Part shown: in pieces, positions 6,703-11,495 of the stretch | Position numbering within the stretch: position 1 is the stretch's first letter | How the letters are laid out: every line of letters begins with the position of its first letter | NCBI RefSeq assembly: GCF_000208925.1 | Contig: NW_001915262.1 | Span: forward strand, 1 to 11,495 | Length of the DNA: 11,495 bases | DNA from: Entamoeba histolytica HM-1:IMSS | Lineage: Eukaryota > Evosea > Mastigamoebida > Endamoebidae | Direction: 5' to 3' | The notes under the pieces: model-generated | What the model was told of the DNA's origin: nothing | Databases searched by the model: none | The model's input: only the letters and a program-made list of their open reading frames with translations | Translations under genes and position numbers: made by a program

Positions 6703-7680
6703 ATGCAAGACTTATCTCCAGAACGCCTTGATGCAATCATTTCAAAGTGTTTCCAAGAAAGATCATTATTTCCAGGGAAAGAATTTATTAAAGCAAATGA
6801 AATAAAGTCATTATGTTCTATGGCAATTAGAGTTATTGCACAAGAACCTAGTTTACTTCAATTAAAAGCACCGATATACGTTATTGGAGATTTACATGGA
6901 CAATTTACGGACTTACTTAGATATTTTGATGAAACAAAAATTGATCAAGATAGATATTTATTTCTTGGTGATTATGTAGATAGAGGATTTCGGTCAATAG
7001 AAATTGTTGTATTAGTATTTGCTTTAAAAGTCAAATATCCTGATAGATTTTTCTTATTAAGAGGGAATCATGAAGCGAAGAATATTAATCATTTATATGG
7101 CTTTTTTGATGAATGTTTGTTAAAGTTTTATTAATTTTTCGTGATTCAAGAAGATTGAGTGGTAATTAGTAATCAATTTGTAGGTAAAAGGAGATTTGAT
7201 GTTGATACATGGAGAAATTTTTGTGAAGTTTTTAGATATCTTCCTGTTAGTGCATTAATTGAAGGTAAAATACTTTGTTTACATGGAGGATTAAGTAAAG
7301 ATATGCAAGATGTTTCTTGTTTAACACAAATTGCACGACCAACTGATATTCCAGAAGAAGGATTATTATGTGATATTTTATGGGCAGATCCATCTACTGA
7401 TACTTTTGGATGGGAAGAAAATATGAGGGGAGTTTCATATACATTTGGACCAGATGTTGCTTTAGAATTTTTAAAGAGAAATGGTATTGAATTATTATGT
7501 CGTGCACATCAAGTAGTAGAAGAAGGATTTAAATTTTGTTTTAATAAAAAAGTATTAACATTATTTAGTGCTCCAAATTATTGTAATAGTTTTAATAATT
7601 GTGGAGCAATGATGAGAGTCGATGAAAATTTGTATTGCACTTTTATTACTCTTAATCCTGAAGGAAGTGACTCTGATTGA
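6703..7680 (+). CDS. PP1-type serine/threonine protein phosphatase catalytic subunit, two exons
   Basis: Exon 1 is 6703-7114 and exon 2 7184-7680; joined they give 302 residues, the usual size of PPP-family catalytic subunits. The family signature is complete: GDLHGQ at 62-67, GDYVDRG at 89-95, RGNHE at 120-124, HGGLS at 171-175 and the RAHQ site at 244-247. The expected metal ligands Asp63, His65, Asp90, Asn122, His171 and His246 are all present. The enzyme hydrolyses phosphoserine and phosphothreonine with two metal ions, usually together with regulatory subunits. Overall pattern (YGFFDECKRR, RPTDIPEEGLLCD, APNYC) is closest to PP1 rather than PP2A, and it lacks the C-terminal DYFL of PP2A. 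It is divergent: the loop after APNYC reads NSFNNCG where PP1 has GEFDNAG. Splicing is required, since unspliced reading stops at 7134 before half of the active site. Confidence 0.9.
7115..7183 (+). other. Intron of the PP1-like gene (69 nt)
   Basis: Begins GTTTGTTAAAG and ends CAATTTGTAG. Splicing rejoins a Cys codon (T plus GT) and restores the family sequence DECKRRFDVDTW without gap or extra residue. Protein homology on both sides fixes the two boundaries to the base. Confidence 0.9.
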
Positions 7681-7783
7681 ATGTGAAATTTTAATATTTT
7701 AATTTTTTATAGTTTTAAATAACAAAAAAAAAAAATGAAAGATTAACAAGAAGAATAAAAAAGAAAGAGAGATGAATTAATAG
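7681..7783. terminator. Shared 3' region of convergent PP1-like and NHE genes
   Basis: Only 103 nt separate the two stop codons. TAATT on the plus strand (7700-7704) serves the phosphatase. TAATT on the minus strand (7779-7775), five nt after the exchanger stop and followed by a pyrimidine-rich run on that strand, serves the exchanger. The two 3' UTRs may overlap. Confidence 0.5.
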
Positions 7784-9598
7784 TCATTCTATTATAAGTT
7801 GGTCTAATGGTTTATTTGAAGAATTAGAAGAAATAGAATGATTAGCAGAAGGGTTTAAAGAATTATTAATATTATCAGAAGAAGATTCATTAATTGGTTC
7901 TTCAGTCATTTCTACTTGAATAGAAGAAGGACTTTCATTAGAGATAGGAATAGGAGTATCAGTAGAAACGATTTGATTAGAAGAGATTTCATCATTTGAT
8001 TTATTTTGGAGTTGATTTTGAGCATGTTCTCTAAACATTCTATCTACTTTTTCTCTATCAGTTTCTAAACCATCAGGAGGATGATTAACTAAAAATGGAT
8101 CAATTTGAGCTAATTCTTTTTCTTTTCTTGGTTGTCCACCAAACCATTTTTTTAATACTAATTCATCAAACATAACTAACATTTTTTTAAAAGCTTTATT
8201 ACTATTTGTTGCATTTGGATCATTAATATTTACGTCTTCATCAGTTTCAATTAATCTAACATTTAATGGTTCACTTCCTCCCATTTCTATTTTCATTAAT
8301 TTTAATAAAGGTGGAGTAGTCATTCCAATAACAACATTTGTAAATAAAACAATTGAATAAGTTGTATTAATAATTATTGGTGATGCCATTTGTAAAGAAA
8401 GAAGAACAGCAATAGCACCTCTTAATCCAGCATACCATAACATTATTTGATGTCTCCAAGTAATTTTAGGTGAATTTTTCCTAAGATTCATAATAAAAGT
8501 AATAGGAAAAATATTAAAAGCTCTTGAAATAAAACACAAAAGAATAACATATGGAATAAAAATTGGATTCCATAAATCAAGTGTTAAATTTGATGGACTA
8601 AATGATGTAATTCCAACTGAAATAAATGTTAAAGTTTCACTTACAAATGCAAGTGTTCCAACTGAAGTATAAAGAGTAGGTCTTTGATTTTCAGGAACAG
8701 AATACCAATGATGATGTGACATAACTGCACCAGTTACAAAAATAGTTAAAATTCCTGACATTTCTAATAATTCAGAAATAAAATATCCAAGAAATGCAAC
8801 ACAAAGAATTAATACCAAATTAAAAGTACTTGAAACATTTATTCCTTTCATTTTATTAAAAATAAATGCTGAAAAATATGAAACAAATAATCCAATAGCA
8901 CATGATCCAATAGAAATAACTAAAAATTGAACGATTATTTTTACTAATGATAACCATCCAAATGACGTTCCTGTTCCATCTAATGTATGAAATAATACAA
9001 TAGAAACTGCATCATTTAATACTGATTCTCCAAAAACTAATGAATATAATAATGGATCTACATTTAATTCAAGAAATAATGCAAGTGTAGCAACTGGATC
9101 AGTAGCACCAAGTAACGTACCAAATTGAAGTGATTGAGTTATATTTAAATTATTTTTACCAAGTCCAATAAATTTAATATTTCCTAAAAATGTATATCCG
9201 TATATTCCAAATCCAATTATTAATGATGAAAGTACACATCCTCCAATAGCATAAGATAAAATTGGAATAATATTTGCAAAAAAATTCCTTTTTTTCATTG
9301 TAAATCCTGCATTAAATATAATACATGGTAAAAATATGGTTTGAAATATATGTGCAAAATGAAGTGCATCTAATAAAAAGTCTACTCCAATATAATGTAA
9401 TACTAATAGAATTAATCCTACTATTACTCCTATAAATAATGATACTATTGACTCTGATAATATATGTAACCATGGTATTAATCTTACTATTATATGTGAC
9501 ATTAATGTTATTATTAATATCCCTACTATTAATATCCCTACAATTTCATATATAGACTTTCCTTCTCCTTCTTCACTAACACTTGAAGTAATTGTCAT
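7784..9598 (-). CDS. Na+/H+ exchanger (NHE/CPA1 family)
   Basis: A complete intronless gene of 604 residues starting at the ATG 9598-9596; an in-frame GTG one codon earlier is ignored. The first 430 residues hold about 12 hydrophobic segments of a cation/proton antiporter. Key motifs: FNAGFTMKKRNF near 95-106; GATDPVATLALF at 164-175; FGESVLNDAVSIVLF at 189-203, with the Asn195-Asp196 pair expected to carry the ion; and WYAGLRGAIAVLLSL at 388-402. These match eukaryotic exchangers of the NHE6/8 organellar-plasma membrane branch. The protein swaps Na+ (or K+) for H+ and so sets cytosolic or vesicle pH. The roughly 170-residue cytoplasmic tail is charged, then Ser/Asn-rich from about 530, and could be phosphorylated. 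Plasma membrane versus endosomal location cannot be read from the sequence. Confidence 0.92.
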   Translation of the reverse strand: MTITSSVSEEGEGKSIYEIVGILIVGILIITLMSHIIVRLIPWLHILSESIVSLFIGVIVGLILLVLHYIGVDFLLDALHFAHIFQTIFLPCIIFNAGFTMKKRNFFANIIPILSYAIGGCVLSSLIIGFGIYGYTFLGNIKFIGLGKNNLNITQSLQFGTLLGATDPVATLALFLELNVDPLLYSLVFGESVLNDAVSIVLFHTLDGTGTSFGWLSLVKIIVQFLVISIGSCAIGLFVSYFSAFIFNKMKGINVSSTFNLVLILCVAFLGYFISELLEMSGILTIFVTGAVMSHHHWYSVPENQRPTLYTSVGTLAFVSETLTFISVGITSFSPSNLTLDLWNPIFIPYVILLCFISRAFNIFPITFIMNLRKNSPKITWRHQIMLWYAGLRGAIAVLLSLQMASPIIINTTYSIVLFTNVVIGMTTPPLLKLMKIEMGGSEPLNVRLIETDEDVNINDPNATNSNKAFKKMLVMFDELVLKKWFGGQPRKEKELAQIDPFLVNHPPDGLETDREKVDRMFREHAQNQLQNKSNDEISSNQIVSTDTPIPISNESPSSIQVEMTEEPINESSSDNINNSLNPSANHSISSNSSNKPLDQLIIE

Positions 9599-9665
9599 CA
9601 CTTGTTTGTGTTTTGTTTATTTTTTTTTAATTCTTTTTTTAACTTATATTCTTCTTTAAACCCCA
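9599..9665 (-). promoter_or_regulatory. Putative promoter of the Na+/H+ exchanger gene
   Basis: On the minus strand GGTTTAAAGAAG (about 9662-9651) resembles the TATA-like box and lies about 55 nt before the ATG. AAAGAATTAA (about 9637-9628) is a weak initiator candidate. The A-rich leader ACAAACAAGTG directly precedes the ATG. Confidence 0.3.
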
Positions 9666-10541
9666 AATTTTTCTTTACTTCTTTTCTAAAAGAATTGGAT
9701 ATTTTTTTTTTCCTCTTTCAAAAAAACTTTTATTTGATTTGAGTTACAATAATCCTTTCTTTTAAAAAAAATTTAATTATAATATTAATTCAAAATTATT
9801 TTAATTTATAATTTATTCTTATTTATTTAATTTTGGGTTATTTATCTTACACAAAATTCTTTTTTGTTTCTTTTTAATAACACTATTTTTGTATTTTATC
9901 TCAAATACTTTTATTTTTTGTTAATTCGAATGATATTTTTATAGTTTGCTTCTTCAAACTAACTTATTCTTTTGTCTTTTAAAACAAAGGTTTTCAGTTT
10001 CATCACTTCTGTTCATTATATTTTGTTATTATTAACAACATTTGTTATGTTATTTCATTTGTAAAAATGAAAATAAATCCGACTTAATATTTTTATTTGA
10101 AAAAGTATTTTCATTAAAATACTATTCGAAGTTTTTATTTATTTTTTTTTTAATGAATTAAATAGTCTTTTTTTTTGATTTAAACTACTATTAATAGAAT
10201 TATTTTTCATAAATTCCAATTCCAAAAAAAAATTATTGGTTTTTTATTAATAAAAGATATTTCATAAGAATAACATACAATTTGAGTTTTTCACCAAACA
10301 CTGGTTTAAGTTGATTCAAAACTCCTTCTATAAAATAAAATAAGGGAAGTAAATATTAATTATATTTAAAAGGTTTACAATAAAGTTTGATAATTTATTT
10401 GATTTAATTAAACTTAATTATTTGTGTTAGATAATTTTTAGACTTTGTTAGACTAAAATAATTTTATTTTTTTATTTAATTTACTACTATCTTCTTCTTT
10501 TCAGTGAAAGTAGTAATTAATACTGATACATTTTTCTACTT
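9666..10541. other. AT-rich intergenic region without a recognisable gene
   Basis: Nearly 0.9 kb of A/T-rich DNA, with stops in all frames and no RNA-gene signature. Runs of T dominate the left half. Two sets of short inverted repeats occur (10104-10123 and 10481-10544) and are listed separately. It follows the 5' end of the exchanger gene, so distal regulatory sites are possible but none is identifiable. Confidence 0.45.
10104..10123. repeat. Perfect 8-bp hairpin
   Basis: AGTATTTT (10104-10111) and AAAATACT (10116-10123) are exact reverse complements around the four-base loop CATT. Chance occurrence is plausible in AT-rich DNA. Confidence 0.45.
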
Positions 10542-10544
10542 TCA
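10481..10544. repeat. Two inverted repeats sharing one arm
   Basis: TTACTACT (10481-10488) pairs with AGTAGTAA (10509-10516). TGAAAGTAG (10505-10513) pairs perfectly with CTACTTTCA (10536-10544). The central arm cannot pair with both at once. Two more small hairpins lie to the right: TTGATGA/TCATCAA (10561-10567, 10585-10591) and CTACTC/GAGTAG (10643-10648, 10656-10661). Confidence 0.45.
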
Positions 10545-11064
10545 AATAAAAAAAAATTTATTGATGAGAGTGTTAAGGTATTCTTCATCAATTTCTGTAG
10601 AGTTATTCTTTAATATGTTGTTTTTTAGTAATGAATTGCACTCTACTCTTCTTTCGAGTAGATCATTTACTTTCATTTAAAGGAACTGTCTAGTATTTTC
10701 TTTTATAATATGTGATATTTTATTATATTTAATATATTCTTTTTCATTATTGACATTGATATTTATTGTTTTTATTATACTTTCTATTTCTTCATTTCTT
10801 ATTTTCTTATATAATTTCTTATTCAACCAATTAATTGCAAATCAATACATCACTTCTTTTCTACTTTCTTCTTTATTTTCTATTTCTTCTTGTATTTTCA
10901 TTATGTTTTGTTTATTATTTATTATTCTTGCAATTTTACATATTTCTTTCATTTCTTTAATTTGTTTTGTTTTTAATTTCTTCTTCAATTACTTTAATGT
11001 CTTTTTCTTCAATATCTTTTGTTTTTCTTTTGTTTTTCTTTAATTTTTCTTTTATCTTCTTTTA
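10542..11064 (-). pseudogene. Broken Lys/Glu/Asn-rich coiled-coil protein
   Basis: On the minus strand one frame runs from about 10988 to 10542, some 149 codons, interrupted only by TGA at 10844-10842 and TAA at 10679-10677. It reads like protein on both sides of each stop (IMKIQEEIENKEESRKEVMY, then FAINWLNKKLYKKIRNEEIE, then MKVNDLLERRVECNSLL). Upstream, an adjacent frame (about 11061-10957; KDIEEKDIKVIEEEI) runs into it with a one-step phase change. I read this as a coiled-coil-forming gene decayed by one frameshift and two nonsense changes. No GTTTGT-TAG introns remove the stops. I do not recognise a family, and A/G-rich DNA readily imitates Lys/Glu-rich protein, so confidence is limited. 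Confidence 0.35.
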
Positions 11065-11495
11065 TCTTCTTCTTTTTGATTGAATATACTTCTTATTGTT
11101 TATTATACTATCTTTTTCTTTCACCTTCATATTTTTGAGTATTTCTGATTATTCTCTCTTTCCCCATTTACTTCTTATTCTTTTTATTCTTTCTTTGTAT
11201 CATTTCTTGTTATTTATTTATATTTGTTATTTGTATACTCTTTATTATTGTATTTACATTGGTATTTATTGCTTTTATTTGCATCTTTCGTCTAATCTCT
11301 TTTCTTTGTTATTTCATTTATCATTAGTATGCAATTTATTGTTATTGACATTCATTCTTTATTGTATGACATTTGATTTTTATGACTTGGTTTGTTTTCT
11401 TTACAATACATATTGATATTACAAAATAGCCATTGTATTTAGCATTAAAATTTGTTGTATTTCCTGCATTAGAAAATGATCATATATAAATATAC
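11065..11495. other. Pyrimidine-rich right flank, no intact gene
   Basis: The T/C skew of the plus strand continues to about 11400. The minus strand gives short Lys/Asn/Glu-rich frames (for example around 11330-11150) broken by several TAG and TAA codons. These could be the eroded 5' part of the coiled-coil relic. The last 90 nt lose the skew and show no feature. Confidence 0.35.

Noticed and set aside
7115..7183. Frame break in the phosphatase taken as a pseudogene
   Set aside because: The break is exactly a GTTTGT-TAG intron, and splicing restores the family sequence without gap.
10750..11416. Two plus-strand frames of 97 and 106 residues made of Phe, Leu, Ile and Ser, looking like membrane proteins
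   Set aside because: They arise from T/C-rich DNA, have no charged loops or family motif, and lie opposite a more protein-like minus-strand reading.
1..11495. CRISPR array, insertion sequence, operon or other prokaryotic system
   Set aside because: There are introns, eukaryotic gene families and Entamoeba promoter signals. I saw no regularly spaced repeats, transposase or ribosome-binding sites.

Overview
The window looks like nuclear DNA of an Entamoeba species, most like the E. histolytica / E. dispar group. This is inferred from four things: very AT-rich DNA (intergenic stretches are nearly all A/T); tightly packed genes with very short UTRs; introns of 50-70 nt that begin GTTTGT or GTTTGA and end TAG; and Entamoeba-style core promoter and 3'-end signals (TATA-like boxes near GTATTTAAAG, GAAC boxes, TAATT followed by a pyrimidine run after stop codons). 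No database search was possible, so the species is not fixed.

Layout from left to right. 1-763 (-): the 5' part of a tandem-RRM RNA-binding protein running off the left edge, whose start is joined to its body only if one base is restored in a T5 run. 1126-1308 (-): a 60-residue unrecognised protein with its own promoter-like signals. 1367-2040 (+): coding-like fragments including a small two-exon ORF with a textbook intron, possibly a decayed gene. 2084-2476 (+): profilin, with a clear promoter and a codon bias typical of high expression. 3142-3582 (+): ribose-5-phosphate isomerase B. 3894-3999 (+): an orphan consensus TATA-like box followed by a 21-codon ORF. 4135-6502 (-): a large unrecognised protein of 770 residues whose last 33 residues come from a second exon. 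6703-7680 (+): a PP1-type serine/threonine phosphatase split by a 69-nt intron. 7784-9598 (-): a Na+/H+ exchanger. 9599-11495: about 1.9 kb without an intact gene. Its right half carries a purine-rich minus strand that reads as a broken coiled-coil protein.

The genes do not form an operon or an obvious pathway. They are separate eukaryotic transcription units: actin dynamics (profilin), non-oxidative pentose phosphate metabolism (RpiB), phosphatase signalling (PP1-like), ion and pH homeostasis (NHE) and RNA binding (RRM). Two pairs are convergent (RpiB / 770-aa gene, PP1-like / NHE), and one pair is divergent across about 200 bp (770-aa gene / PP1-like).

I found no undescribed multi-gene system. 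The points most worth a second look are the corrected gene models (three introns, one probable one-base break, two non-ATG starts replaced), the orphan promoter between the convergent genes, and the two regions of decayed coding sequence.
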